DNA of 64,000 nt from positions 1-64,000 of the forward strand of contig JBGTGQ010000015.1 in assembly GCA_041746635.1 (NCBI GenBank), in the 5' to 3' direction. This DNA comes from CAMASH01 sp041746635. Lineage in GTDB: Bacteria; Verrucomicrobiota; Verrucomicrobiia; Chthoniobacterales; Terrimicrobiaceae. The notes below the pieces were generated by a model, which had not been told where the DNA came from, ran no database searches, and saw nothing but the letters and a program-made list of their open reading frames with translations. Each line of letters opens with the position of its first letter. Positions within the stretch are counted from its first letter, which is position 1. Below are positions 9,025 to 17,219 of this stretch, in pieces. The position numbers were made by a program, and so were the translations under genes.

Positions 9025-9477
9025 TTAGTCGAGTCGCACGTAGCGACGCACTTCCATTTCCGGCGCCGTAAAAATCACTTCAGAAAACGTGAAATCCTCT
9101 TCGAAGGGCGGAAGGAAAACATCACCTTCCACCTCGCGATTGACCAGCGTCAGCAAAACCTCCGCGCAGTGCGGAAGCAAGGCGGCGTAAAGCTGGGCTC
9201 CGCCAATGACAAAGAGTTCACGCCCGTCACGAGGTTCGGCGATTTCCGCCAAATCCCGGATTACCCGCACCCCGGGAATATCGCCGCCCCGGGTCAGCAC
9301 CCAATTCTCCCGGCCCGGCAGCGGCTTGCCCAGTGAGTCATAGGTTTTGCGCCCCATCAGAATGATGTGACCGAGTGTCGTCCGTTTGAAAAATTTCAAG
9401 TCTTCGGACAGATGCCACGGAATTTTTCCATCCGCGCCGATCACACGGTTGAGCGACATGGCGGCAATGGCCTTCAT
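9025..9477 (-). CDS. folA: Dihydrofolate reductase
   Basis: 150 residues, slightly shorter than E. coli FolA. The N-terminus MKAIAAMSLNRVIGADGKIPWHLSEDLKFFK contains the nicotinamide/folate site, then HIILMGRKTYDSLGKPLPGR binds NADPH, and FVIGGAQLYAALLP follows. The enzyme reduces dihydrofolate to tetrahydrofolate. It is immediately downstream of thyA on the same strand, a natural pair because thymidylate synthase makes the dihydrofolate that this enzyme recycles. The 100 bp between them is filled by a palindromic repeat. Confidence 0.96.
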   Translation of the reverse strand: MKAIAAMSLNRVIGADGKIPWHLSEDLKFFKRTTLGHIILMGRKTYDSLGKPLPGRENWVLTRGGDIPGVRVIRDLAEIAEPRDGRELFVIGGAQLYAALLPHCAEVLLTLVNREVEGDVFLPPFEEDFTFSEVIFTAPEMEVRRYVRLD

Positions 9478-9573
9478 GAAAGTTGAGGATTGAAAGTTGA
9501 GGATTGAGAGGAAAACAGAGAATACTCATCCTGCTGCCTCATCCTCTCAACTCTCAACCATAAACTCTCAACC
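9478..9573. repeat. Word-type palindromic repeat between thyA and folA
   Basis: The left half repeats GAAAGTTGAGGATT-like words; the right half repeats their complement (CCTCTCAACTCTCAACC, then AAACTCTCAACC). The two halves can fold into a long imperfect hairpin. It fills nearly the whole gap from the folA start codon (9477) to the thyA stop (9578), so it must be transcribed in any thyA-folA message. Its architecture matches the elements at 7378, 22694 and 35304. Confidence 0.8.
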
Positions 9574-9577
9574 TCGC

Positions 9578-10372
9578 TCATACCGAGATTGGCGCTTTGA
9601 TGGCCGGATGGGGGTCGTAGCCCTCCAGGGTGAAATCTTCAAAACGAAAATCCCCGATGCTTTTTACCGCGGGATTCAAGCGCATCACCGGAAGAGGCCG
9701 GCACTCGCGGGAAAGCTGCTCCCGCGCCTGCTCGAGGTGATTGGAGTAGAGATGCAGGTCACCGAACGTGTGGACAAACTCACCCGGTTTGAGTCCGCAG
9801 ACTTGCGCGATCATCAAGGTCAGCAGTGCGTAGGACGCGATATTGAATGGCACGCCAAGAAACAAATCCGCGCTGCGCTGGTACAGCTGGCAACTCAACT
9901 CGCCCTCCTGAACGAAAAACTGAAAGAGAGCGTGGCAGGGCGCGAGCGCCATTAGCTCAATCTCCCCGGGATTCCAGGCGCAGACGATCAAGCGCCGGCT
10001 GTCAGGATTTTTTTTGATATCCGCTATGACTTGCGCGAGCTGGTCCACCTGTCCGCCGCCGGGTTTGCGCCAGTCGCGCCATTGTGCCCCATAAACCCTC
10101 CCCAAATCACCATTCGCGTCCGCCCATTCGTCCCAGATGGTCACCTTGTTTTCCTGCAAATAGCGCACGTTGGTATCCCCTTTCACAAACCAAAGCAGTT
10201 CGTAAATAATCGAACGCAGATGCAATTTTTTGGTGGTCAAAAGCGGAAACGATTCCCGGAGGTCGAACCGTTCCTGCGCGCCGAAAACAGAATACGTGCC
10301 CGTGCCCGTGCGATCGGCTTTGGGCCGGCCGTTTTCCAGCACATGACGAAGAAGGCGGTGATATTGCTGCAT
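9578..10372 (-). CDS. thyA: Thymidylate synthase (ThyA type)
   Basis: 264 residues from the ATG at 10372-10370, beginning MQQYHRLLRHVLENG, exactly like standard ThyA. With this start the catalytic cysteine in LALAPCHALFQF is Cys146, the E. coli number; a TTG four codons upstream (10384) is therefore rejected. Other motifs: RTGTGTYSVFG, WDEWADANGDLGRVYGAQWR and LYQRSADLFLGVPFNIASYA. It methylates dUMP to dTMP using methylene-tetrahydrofolate. It is transcribed ahead of folA. Confidence 0.98.
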   Translation of the reverse strand: MQQYHRLLRHVLENGRPKADRTGTGTYSVFGAQERFDLRESFPLLTTKKLHLRSIIYELLWFVKGDTNVRYLQENKVTIWDEWADANGDLGRVYGAQWRDWRKPGGGQVDQLAQVIADIKKNPDSRRLIVCAWNPGEIELMALAPCHALFQFFVQEGELSCQLYQRSADLFLGVPFNIASYALLTLMIAQVCGLKPGEFVHTFGDLHLYSNHLEQAREQLSRECRPLPVMRLNPAVKSIGDFRFEDFTLEGYDPHPAIKAPISV

Positions 10373-10466
10373 GAACGCGACCAAATTGCCATGACCGGAC
10401 GGGCGTCGGCAATTTCAGTCTGGTTTTTCTTTTTTGTCGGGCACAAACGGATCCGCCTGACATAAA

Positions 10467-11258
10467 ATGTCGCCAATGTTCGAAGTCACCATCCTTGCCA
10501 GCGGCAGCGCCGGCAACGCCACCCTGATCCGCGGCGCCACCAGCGCCTTTCTGGTGGACGCCGGCCTGAGCGCGAAGCAATTGAACGCGCGCCTGCAAGC
10601 CTGCGGGGTGTCGCTGGATCAGCTTGCCGGCATTCTTCTTACCCACGAGCACGGCGATCACACCCGCTCGTTAAAAGTGCTGCTCGCCCAACATGACGTG
10701 CCAGTTTATTGCAACGCGCTCACCGCTCGCGCCCTCCAGGACGGAGGTCTCTCTCATCAAACATGGAGATTGTTTCAAAATGGCTCGGTCTTCGAACTGG
10801 GCGAATTTTCCATCCGCCCGTTTTCCGTCCCGCACGACGCGGTCGATCCGGTGGGATTTCGCATCTCGGCTCATGGCGTGTGTTTTGGCGTGCTGACCGA
10901 TCTCGGCCACGCCACCCGGCTGGTTTTTGAAAGCCTGCGCGGCATCCGCGCCCTGCTCATCGAAACAAACTACGACGACGATCTGCTGCAAAAGGACACC
11001 AAGCGGCCTTGGTCCGTGAAACAGCGTATCCTCTCCAAGCACGGGCATCTTTCCAATGCCTCGGCCGCGCAGGTTTTGTCCGAATTGGACGCACCCTTGG
11101 AACACATCATCCTCGGTCACCTCAGCCGCGACTGCAATTCCCCGCAACTCGCCTTGGATTTCATCGCCCGCAGCCTCGCCGCGGCCGGACGCGGTCAAAC
11201 CGCCCGGATTCACTGCGCCGGACAGGAAGAACCCAGCCCGGTTTTTCGCCTTATTTAG
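10467..11258 (+). CDS. MBL-fold metallo-hydrolase of the WalJ/YycJ type
   Basis: 263 residues; an internal ATG at 10476 (MFEVTILASGSAGNAT) is the more typical start. The zinc-binding motif THEHGDHTRSL and the lead-in ILASGSAGNATLI with LVDAGLS are characteristic of the YycJ/WalJ group, which resemble exonucleases of the MBL superfamily. In Gram-positive bacteria walJ is linked to the WalRK two-component system, but no such partner is here. The gene is divergent from thyA and ends just inside the convergent YIP1 gene (8-nt overlap). Confidence 0.88.
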   Translation: MSPMFEVTILASGSAGNATLIRGATSAFLVDAGLSAKQLNARLQACGVSLDQLAGILLTHEHGDHTRSLKVLLAQHDVPVYCNALTARALQDGGLSHQTWRLFQNGSVFELGEFSIRPFSVPHDAVDPVGFRISAHGVCFGVLTDLGHATRLVFESLRGIRALLIETNYDDDLLQKDTKRPWSVKQRILSKHGHLSNASAAQVLSELDAPLEHIILGHLSRDCNSPQLALDFIARSLAAAGRGQTARIHCAGQEEPSPVFRLI

Positions 11259-12111
11259 CGAGGGCCTGCACCGCCCCAAAGGTGGCCATCGTGGCATAAA
11301 GCCCGATAAACAGACCGCAACACAACAGCGAGGGAAGGATCACTCCCGCCGTGGCTCGCCCGGTCTCTGTCTGATGAACCTCCCGCAGGGCGATGATTAT
11401 CAACACCAAACCTGAGACGAGGTACAACATCCCCCCACAGAGCGGCATCACTTGCAGGAGCGAAGCCGGAGCCATGGCGTAACACACCGCACGGAACGTC
11501 GCCTCGAAGGGTTTCTTGGCCGCCCCCAGCGCGGTGAAGGTCAGATGAATGATGCCGGACGAGATGAATGCGCCCGCCGCGATGAAAAACGGCGCCGCCA
11601 CCATGGTGAAAATCAAACTCGCCATCATCATATTCGGCGTCACTTCCGTGGACAACGGCCCCAGCACCGCATCGGGGTTCATCCGGTAGGCGATGATCTG
11701 ATAAATCGTGGAAACCCAGGTCGTAACTGTGAGCATCATCACGTAAAGCAACAGCGGCGACCCGAAGCCGCCCTCCTGCTTCATTGCTTGGAACGTTGAA
11801 GTCGGGGTGGAGAAAACCTGCTGCACTGTCTGATACATCGCAGAAAACCACCCCAGCTCGGCCCGCCGTTCCCAAGCCGGTTCGGACAGCACCCCCGGCG
11901 CGACGGGAACGTCCTCCAACACCGGCGGCACCAGCACCGGCTCCACCGCGGGCAGATCGGTAAATTCCCCCAGCGGCTTCCACGCTTCCATCGGCTCGCG
12001 CCAAGCCAGATCGGTGGGAAGAAATTCCCCCGTTTGCAGCCCCTCGGCGACGTCATCCGGGGAAAATTGGCCAAGCGACTGGCGGTTGCGCGCAATGTGA
12101 ATTCTGCTCAT
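11251..12111 (-). CDS. Membrane protein: GYF-like (DUF4339) domain plus YIP1 domain
   Basis: 286 residues from the ATG at 12111-12109. Residues 1-45 (MSRIHIARNRQSLGQFSPDDVAEGLQ, then GEFLPTDLAW and MEAWKPLGEF) match the small GYF_2 fold common at the N-terminus of Verrucomicrobiota and Planctomycetes membrane proteins. After a Pro-rich linker, five hydrophobic segments (for example LLLYVMMLTVTTWVSTIYQII and LTFTALGA) form a YIP1-like domain. The role is unknown; GYF_2 probably mediates protein contacts. The longer open frame upstream overlaps the redoxin gene and is discarded because the GYF domain starts at this ATG. Confidence 0.85.
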   Translation of the reverse strand: MSRIHIARNRQSLGQFSPDDVAEGLQTGEFLPTDLAWREPMEAWKPLGEFTDLPAVEPVLVPPVLEDVPVAPGVLSEPAWERRAELGWFSAMYQTVQQVFSTPTSTFQAMKQEGGFGSPLLLYVMMLTVTTWVSTIYQIIAYRMNPDAVLGPLSTEVTPNMMMASLIFTMVAAPFFIAAGAFISSGIIHLTFTALGAAKKPFEATFRAVCYAMAPASLLQVMPLCGGMLYLVSGLVLIIIALREVHQTETGRATAGVILPSLLCCGLFIGLYATMATFGAVQALAK

Positions 12112-12199
12112 CTGCCGCGCAGGCTGCCGAAACCACTCCACGTGGTCAACACCGCGCTGACGCATTGCCAAACCCCCGCCCTCGCCACAACATGGGCTC

Positions 12200-12754
12200 A
12201 TGCCCACCGAAGCCCTCAACACCACCCTGCTGGGTTCCCCCGCCCCCGATTTCACCCTGCCCGACGTCGTGACCGGGAACTCCGTAGCGATTTCCTCCCT
12301 GCCCGCCGCCAGCGCCTTGCTGGTCCTGTTTATCTGCCGCCACTGCCCTTACGTCGTTCACGTGCGCCCGGAAATTCTCCGCCTTGCCCGCGACTACCAA
12401 CCTCGCGGCGTCTGGTTCGTCGCCATTTCCTCGAACGATGCCGGGAAATATCCCGACGACGGTCCCGCCGCTCTCCGCGAAATGGCCCTCGCCGACCAAC
12501 TCCCCTTCCCGCTTCTCTACGATGAAACCCAGCAGGTCGCCCGCGCCTATGACGCGCAATGCACCCCGGATTTTTTTCTTTACGACTCCCGCCGCCGCCT
12601 CGCCTACCGCGGCCGCCTCGACGACAGCACCCCCGGCAACGGCCTGCCTGTGACCGGACGGGAAATGCGCAACGCCCTCGACGCCGTCCTCGGCGGCCTC
12701 GGTGCCCCCGCCATGCAAAACCCCAGCATCGGCTGTTCGATCAAGTGGAAATAA
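12200..12754 (+). CDS. Thioredoxin-like redoxin (AhpC/TSA family)
   Basis: 184 residues. The N-terminus LGSPAPDFTLPDVVTGNSVAISSLPAA is the peroxiredoxin-type lead-in, and the redox motif is Cys47-Arg-His-Cys50 (ICRHCPYVVHV). TPDFFLYDSRRRLAYRGRLDD forms the last strands. This is the CxxCPY family often annotated as thioredoxin family protein; it probably works as a cytoplasmic disulfide reductase or peroxidase, since no signal peptide is seen. The C-terminus NPSIGCSIKWK is the usual ending of the family. It stands alone between a divergent YIP1 gene and enolase. Confidence 0.9.
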   Translation: MPTEALNTTLLGSPAPDFTLPDVVTGNSVAISSLPAASALLVLFICRHCPYVVHVRPEILRLARDYQPRGVWFVAISSNDAGKYPDDGPAALREMALADQLPFPLLYDETQQVARAYDAQCTPDFFLYDSRRRLAYRGRLDDSTPGNGLPVTGREMRNALDAVLGGLGAPAMQNPSIGCSIKWK

Positions 12755-12863
12755 GTCCGATCCGGATATATTCGGATGGAAATAAGCGCCTAACCTCCCC
12801 GCGAGAAATCTGCTTGCCTGAAACGTCACTCCAGCGATTCTCAACCCACTAAAAATCCACACG

Positions 12864-14147
12864 ATGCCATCCACCGTCATTACCGCCATCACCGCCCGCC
12901 AAATCCTCGACTCCCGGGGCAATCCAACCGTAGAAGCCGACGTCGAACTCTCCGGTGGGGCCATCGGCCGCGCAGCGGTGCCCAGCGGAGCCTCCACCGG
13001 TGAACACGAAGCGGTTGAACTCCGCGACGGCGTGAGGGGCAGCTATCTCGGCAAGGGCGTGACCAAAGCCGTCGCCAACGTCAAAAAGTTCCTCGCCCCC
13101 GAGCTCGTCGGCCTCGACGCGCTTGATCAGCTCACAATCGACCAGACCATGCTCTCCGTGGACGGGACCCCTACCAAAAAGAAAATCGGCGCCAATGCGA
13201 TCCTCGCCGTTTCCCTCGCCGCAGCCAAGGCGGCGGCGGAGCAGCTTGACCAGCCCCTTTTCAAATACCTCGGCGGACCCAATGCCAAGGTGCTCCCCGT
13301 GCCGATGATGAACATCGTGAACGGCGGCGCCCACAGCGACGCGCCGATTGATTTCCAGGAATTCATGATCGTGCCGAAGGATTTCCCCACCTTCTCCGAA
13401 GCCCTGCGCGCCGGGACGGAAATTTTCCACGCGCTGAAGGACGGCTTGAAAAAGCGCGGCCTCTCCACCGCCATCGGCGACGAGGGCGGATTCGCTCCGG
13501 CCTTCACTTCGGTCGAGGACGCCATCGAATCCATCGCCGCCGCAGTGAAAGCCGCTGGCTACAAGTTCGGCAAGCAGGTCTTCCTCGCGCTGGATTGCGC
13601 CTCGAGCGAATTCTACGATGCTGGCAAAAAGCTTTACGTCTTCAAGAAAGGCGACGGCACGAAATACACCGCCGCGGAAATCGTGGCCTATTACAAAAAC
13701 CTCACCGCGAAATACCCGATCATTTCCATCGAGGACGGCTGCTCGGAGAACGACTGGGCGGGCTGGAAGCTTCTCACCGATGCCATCGGCGACAAGGTAC
13801 AGCTCGTGGGCGATGATTTGTTTGTCACCAATGTGTCCTTCCTGCAAAAGGGCATCGATCAAGGGGTGGGTAACTCCATCCTGGTGAAGGTTAACCAAAT
13901 CGGTTCGCTCACCGAGACGCTCGACGCCATCGAACTGGCCAAGGAGCACAAATACACCGCCGTGATCAGTCACCGCTCCGGCGAGACTGAGGACACAACC
14001 ATCTCCGACATCGCCGTGGCCACCAACGCCGGCCAGATCAAAACGGGCTCCCTCTGCCGCACCGACCGCGTCGCCAAATACAACCAGCTCCTCCGCATCG
14101 AGGAGATGCTGGGCGACAACGCCGTTTACGGCGGCAAGATGCGGTAG
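12864..14147 (+). CDS. eno: Enolase
   Basis: 427 residues, normal length. Motifs: ARQILDSRGNPTVEADV, PSGASTGEHEAVELRDG, the signature IGDEGGFAPAF, DLFVTNVSFLQKGID and VISHRSGETEDTTISDIAVA; the C-terminus KYNQLLRIEEMLGDNAVYGG is typical. The enzyme interconverts 2-phosphoglycerate and phosphoenolpyruvate. The start ATG at 12864 (MPSTVITAITARQI) agrees with the family. No operon partner: the redoxin gene is upstream on the same strand with about 110 bp between. Confidence 0.99.
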   Translation: MPSTVITAITARQILDSRGNPTVEADVELSGGAIGRAAVPSGASTGEHEAVELRDGVRGSYLGKGVTKAVANVKKFLAPELVGLDALDQLTIDQTMLSVDGTPTKKKIGANAILAVSLAAAKAAAEQLDQPLFKYLGGPNAKVLPVPMMNIVNGGAHSDAPIDFQEFMIVPKDFPTFSEALRAGTEIFHALKDGLKKRGLSTAIGDEGGFAPAFTSVEDAIESIAAAVKAAGYKFGKQVFLALDCASSEFYDAGKKLYVFKKGDGTKYTAAEIVAYYKNLTAKYPIISIEDGCSENDWAGWKLLTDAIGDKVQLVGDDLFVTNVSFLQKGIDQGVGNSILVKVNQIGSLTETLDAIELAKEHKYTAVISHRSGETEDTTISDIAVATNAGQIKTGSLCRTDRVAKYNQLLRIEEMLGDNAVYGGKMR

Positions 14148-14401
14148 GTTCCCCAGGCAGCAAATGCGGAGCGCGAAGTCCCCGGCTTAGAAGGGGCGCA
14201 GTCGTACTATGGAGGGAAGCGCTTTGGACGCTTCACTCTGCCTTCGGCAGCCTGTTTAACTCGCCTTTGGCTCGGATCTTCGCTGACGCTACGGTTCGAA
14301 GACTCGGCTGTCGCTTCCCATTTATTCATGGGCACTGACGAAGCAGTGCCCTCCAACTGGGAAGGATATTTTCAAGCGTGAGCCCAGTTGCGCGCCCTGA
14401 G
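14148..14401. repeat. Gap after enolase with hairpins and REP-like element
   Basis: The convergent gap between eno and the MobA-like gene holds several short palindromes and no plausible gene. GAAGCG-CTTTGGA-CGCTTC lies near 14217, and AACTCGCCTTTGGCTCGG (near 14259) resembles a segment at 36621. A perfect hairpin, GGGCACTG (14330-14337) with CAGTGCCC (14344-14351), loop ACGAAG, is followed at once by CTCCAAC (14351-14357). The hairpin-plus-CTCCAAC pattern is shared with elements at 17652 and 26828. Any of these could end transcription from either side. Confidence 0.7.
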
Positions 14402-14998
14402 TTACCGAAAGGAGGAACCGTCGCCGCCCGGGTTTTTCTTTAATGCTTCCCAGTCCTTGGGGGTATTCACGTTCAGAAAATGCTGCTCTCCCTCCGTGGA
14501 AACATCGCACGGCCGCACAAGCGCCGAGTCCACCAGCCGGCGGACGAGAACTTGCAAAGCTCGCTGGCCCTCCGCGCGGCATTGCTCGGCCAGCCCCAGC
14601 GCCTCGCGGGGATAAACCGCCGCCAGCGGCTCAAAAAACTCCCCGCGCCGCGGCATCACACCCACTCCGGGCCGTGCGAGGGAAACGAGTTTTTGCAAAT
14701 AGTCCGAAGTCATCGCCGGCAAATCCACTGCCAGAACAAGCAGCAGCGGAAACCGCGCGCGGCGCAGCGACACAATCAATCCCGTCAGCGGACCCGCGTC
14801 CGGCACGTCATCCTCCAGAGTTTCGACCTTGTCAAAAGTTCGCTGCCCTCCGGCAATAAAGACCTCCTTGGCCCCGGTCTCGTGCAAAACCCCGATTTGC
14901 CGCCGCCACAGCGGCAGGCCATCGATCACCATCGCGGCCTTGTCCTGTCCCATGCGGGTGGAATTTCCTCCTGCGAGCAGAACGGCACTGAACTCCAT
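14402..14998 (-). CDS. Molybdenum cofactor guanylyltransferase-like protein (MobA family)
   Basis: 198 residues from the ATG at 14998-14996 (MEFSAVLLAGGNSTRMGQDKAAM). The LLAGGxSxRMGxDK nucleotide-binding motif is the MobA signature, and PDAGPLTGLIVSLR and LLVLAVDLPAMTSDYL (the metal-binding LxxDxP) follow. The expected reaction is attachment of GMP to molybdopterin. It lies 37 bp downstream of a MOSC-domain gene on the same strand, supporting a link to molybdenum metabolism. MobA cannot be distinguished from related NTP transferases such as MocA by motif alone. Confidence 0.85.
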   Translation of the reverse strand: MEFSAVLLAGGNSTRMGQDKAAMVIDGLPLWRRQIGVLHETGAKEVFIAGGQRTFDKVETLEDDVPDAGPLTGLIVSLRRARFPLLLVLAVDLPAMTSDYLQKLVSLARPGVGVMPRRGEFFEPLAAVYPREALGLAEQCRAEGQRALQVLVRRLVDSALVRPCDVSTEGEQHFLNVNTPKDWEALKKNPGGDGSSFR

Positions 14999-15035
14999 GG
15001 AGAGATCAATCACGAAGTTGCTCCCCAGATCGCGG

Positions 15036-15491
15036 TTACGGCCTGGCCAGCCAGCCGCTGGTCAGGATCCTGGCGCGGAGGCCGCCGCGGTTTTTCAGGG
15101 ATTTTTCGGCACCAAGGTGAAAGGCCGAATCCATCCAATGGCAGGGGGAACATTCGCCGGTGCCGAGGAAGCGCAGGCCCTGAATCTCAAATTCCTCGCC
15201 GATGAGAGCGTTCAAGTCGGCCTGGCGGGTAATGATGTTGCGGCGAAAAACGGAGGGCGGTTTGTCGGTGACCCCGAATTCGGTGCAGAGGCTTTCATAG
15301 ACCTCGTGGGCGAAAAAGGTCACCTGGCCCTTGTAGTCATGCTTGTAATCGAGAAAGCGGTCGCCCTCGATGCCACGACCTTCCAAGCAATGGAGGCGGG
15401 TCTGCTCGACCATGGGGTGCTCGGCGGCGGGCTGGTCGTGCCGGCCGAAATAGCTATGCCCGGCGGAAAGGTAGAGGTGGCAGATTTCCAC
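15036..15491 (-). CDS. MOSC domain-containing protein
   Basis: About 151 residues from the GTG at 15491-15489 (reads MEICHLYLSAGHSYFGRHDQP once initiated); a TTG at 15551 would add 20 unconserved residues. The domain shows HCLEGRGIEGDRFLDYKHDYKG, VFRRNIITRQADLN, the conserved cysteine in GTGECSPCHWMD and GGLRARILTSGWL, which are hallmarks of small MOSC proteins related to the C-terminal domain of molybdenum cofactor sulfurase. They bind sulfur or pyranopterin ligands. Probably co-transcribed with the MobA-like gene. Confidence 0.88.
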   Translation of the reverse strand: MEICHLYLSAGHSYFGRHDQPAAEHPMVEQTRLHCLEGRGIEGDRFLDYKHDYKGQVTFFAHEVYESLCTEFGVTDKPPSVFRRNIITRQADLNALIGEEFEIQGLRFLGTGECSPCHWMDSAFHLGAEKSLKNRGGLRARILTSGWLARP

Positions 15492-15570
15492 GGCGTCGAG
15501 CGGGGTTAAGGGGACGACTGGGGAGAGATCGTTCCGACTCTGTCCAATCAATCAGCGGAATCAGAATTTA

Positions 15571-15653
15571 AGCCACGGATCGGCACCGATGAAACACGGA
15601 TGATGAAGGCAATCATATTATTTATCCGTGAAACTCCGTGTTTATCCGTGGCT
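15571..15653. repeat. CCACGGAT-type inverted repeat
   Basis: AGCCACGGAT (15571-15580) and ATCCGTGGCT (15644-15653) form a perfect 10-bp inverted repeat; inside, CACGGATGAT and ATCCGTGAAAC add further complementary words. It fills the gap between the stop of the XRE/MBL gene (15676) and the upstream end of the MOSC gene. A second member is at 24767-24846, also between genes. Confidence 0.85.
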
Positions 15654-15675
15654 GAAAACGACTCTTTAGACATTT

Positions 15676-16491
15676 TCAGGGAGCGAAAAAAGGATTGGCG
15701 GCTTTTTGCTCACCCACCGTGGTAAGCGGACCGTGGCCGGGGCACAGGATGGTTTCGTCAGGAAGGGTAAGGACTTGCTCGCGGTTATTGCGCAGTGCGT
15801 CGGCGTAGGAGACCATGCCGCCGCCCATGGAGCCGGCGAAAATGGAGTCGCCCACGATCGCCACGGGCTGGGCGAGGCCCCGGATGAAATAAGTCACGCC
15901 GCCGGCGGAGTGTCCGCTGGTGAGGCGGGTCTCGACGGTGAGTTTGCCGATGGCAAAGGCCTGGCCGGGCGCGAAGGATCCCGCACCGTCGAGAGGTTCC
16001 TTCTCGCAGACGTAGGCGCGGGCCTTGGTTTTTTCCTTCAATCGGTCGAGGTCCAGGATGTGATCACCGTGGGTGTGAGTGAGGAGGATCTGCGTGACAT
16101 TGAGGTTGTGCTTGGCCGCGACATCAAGCATGGGCGATCCATCCGCTCCGGTGTCGAAGAATGCGGCCTCGCGCGAGTCGGGGTCCCAAACGACGAAAGA
16201 ATTGACGGTCATGTCGTCGAAGACGGTGTTGCAATGGGCCAGGCCTTTAATCTCAGGCACATCCGCCGCGCTGTAGCGGCCTTGGGCCAAGGCCAGAAGC
16301 GCGTCGGGGCTGAGGGAGAGGGCGGCGGCGACTTTGCGCAGGGCGGGTTCATTTACGGCGCCGGATTTGAGGGCACTGACCTCATCCACGCTGATCTGCG
16401 CGGCGGCGGCGAGGTTGGAATCGTCGATTCCAAGTCCGCGCTGCGCTTTACCGATGATATCGGTGAAAGTGTCTTCGATGGGGATTTTCAT
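15676..16491 (-). CDS. XRE-type HTH fused to MBL-fold hydrolase
   Basis: 271 residues from the ATG at 16491-16489 (MKIPIEDTFTDIIGK). Residues 8-68 read as a lambda-repressor-like HTH domain: DDSNLAAAAQISVDEVSAL, then KSGAVNEPALRKVAAALSL and SPDALLALA, the expected helix pattern. From residue 80 a metallo-beta-lactamase domain follows, with LLTHTHGDHILD (HxHxDH), TSGHSAGGVTYF, VGDSIFAGSMGG and LCPGHGPLTT, all metal ligands present and closest in layout to glyoxalase II-like hydrolases. Either the protein is a regulator with a catalytic sensor domain or the HTH has become a structural appendage. A longer frame upstream runs through rnpB and is rejected. Confidence 0.85.
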   Translation of the reverse strand: MKIPIEDTFTDIIGKAQRGLGIDDSNLAAAAQISVDEVSALKSGAVNEPALRKVAAALSLSPDALLALAQGRYSAADVPEIKGLAHCNTVFDDMTVNSFVVWDPDSREAAFFDTGADGSPMLDVAAKHNLNVTQILLTHTHGDHILDLDRLKEKTKARAYVCEKEPLDGAGSFAPGQAFAIGKLTVETRLTSGHSAGGVTYFIRGLAQPVAIVGDSIFAGSMGGGMVSYADALRNNREQVLTLPDETILCPGHGPLTTVGEQKAANPFFAP

Positions 16492-16538
16492 GGGCGGACT
16501 ATTGCCCTGCCGCCCGGCTTTTCCAACCCCAACTTTCC

Positions 16539-16567
16539 TTGAACTGCGCAAACATGCGGGATAGGAT
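16539..16567 (+). promoter_or_regulatory. Sigma-70-type promoter of rnpB
   Basis: TTGAAC (16539-16544) and TAGGAT (16562-16567) are separated by exactly 17 bp and match the -35 and -10 consensus at 4 of 6 positions or better. The predicted transcription start, 7-8 nt downstream, falls on the first base of the RNase P P1 helix (16575). Confidence 0.7.
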
Positions 16568-16574
16568 CTCACTC

Positions 16575-17024
16575 GATGGCGGATGGCCGCTCCTGGCTCG
16601 CAAGAATCAGGAGAGGAAAGTCCGGACACCACAAGGCGGCATGCCCCTCGAAAGCGGGGAAGCGGAGGACGAAAGTTCTTTGCGATGGAAAGTGTCACAG
16701 AAAACAAACCGCCATGGTTTGATTGCCTGAGCTCGGCGAAGGCAAAACCCCTTCGGGGGTGCTTAAACCATGGTAAGGGTGAAAAGGCGGGGTAAGAGCC
16801 CACCGGCCCGAGAGCGATCAAGGGCGCACGACAAACCCCATGCGGTGCAAGACAGAACAGGAGGAACGGGCCGCCTGCCCTGACCCGCGCAAGCGGGTCC
16901 CACTCCGGGTAATAGTCGCATCGGCCGCAAGGCGGGTGTCCCCGACGCAAGAACGGGATAAGACAAATGGCCGTCAATCCGCGAGCGGAAGCGCGCGGAA
17001 AACAAAATCCGGCTTACAGCCATC
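16575..17024 (+). ncRNA. rnpB: RNase P RNA (class A)
   Basis: About 450 nt. GATGGC at 16575-16580 pairs with GCCATC at 17019-17024 as helix P1. Conserved region I is GAGGAAAGTCCGGAC (16611 on), followed by CACAGAAAACAAACCGCC (CR II-III), GGTAAGGGTGAAAAGG and GGTAAGAGCCCACCGGC in the specificity domain, and the 3' AAAATCCGGCTTACAGCC (CR V). Together these are diagnostic of the bacterial catalytic RNA that removes tRNA 5' leaders. Divergent from the XRE/MBL gene. The ends are inferred from P1 pairing and the promoter. Open frames across this region on both strands are shadows. Confidence 0.96.
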
Positions 17025-17085
17025 AAACAAACGGGGGCGGTTTCCGCAAGGGAATCGTCTCCGTCCATTTTTAAATAAATGCGAA

Positions 17086-17200
17086 CCCGCGAAACACCCA
17101 AAAGAGCGCAAAAAAGGGATCGGCTAGGGCAAAAGCGCCTTGATCAGGCCAACCTTTATTTTTTTCGATTCTGGTTGCGCCATTTCGCGCTCTTCGCGGG
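17086..17200. repeat. CCCGCGAA-type inverted repeat after rnpB
   Basis: CCCGCGAA (17086-17093) pairs with TTCGCGGG (17193-17200) and AAGAGCGC (17102-17109) with GCGCTCTT (17187-17194). It lies between rnpB and the convergent small Cas2-like gene (stop at 17220). A better-preserved relative is at 25293-25399. Confidence 0.75.
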
Positions 17201-17219
17201 CAGTGCCCCACCTTCTGGC

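Noticed and set aside
12112..12255. Extended start of the YIP1 membrane protein
   Set aside because: It runs into the redoxin gene; the GYF-like domain starts at 12111.
14285..14310. tRNA-like GGTTCGAAGACTC
   Set aside because: No acceptor stem or anticodon arm can be built around it; it belongs to a palindromic repeat.
16492..17101. Long open frames through 16492-17101 on both strands
   Set aside because: The region is RNase P RNA with all conserved segments; the frames have no protein features.
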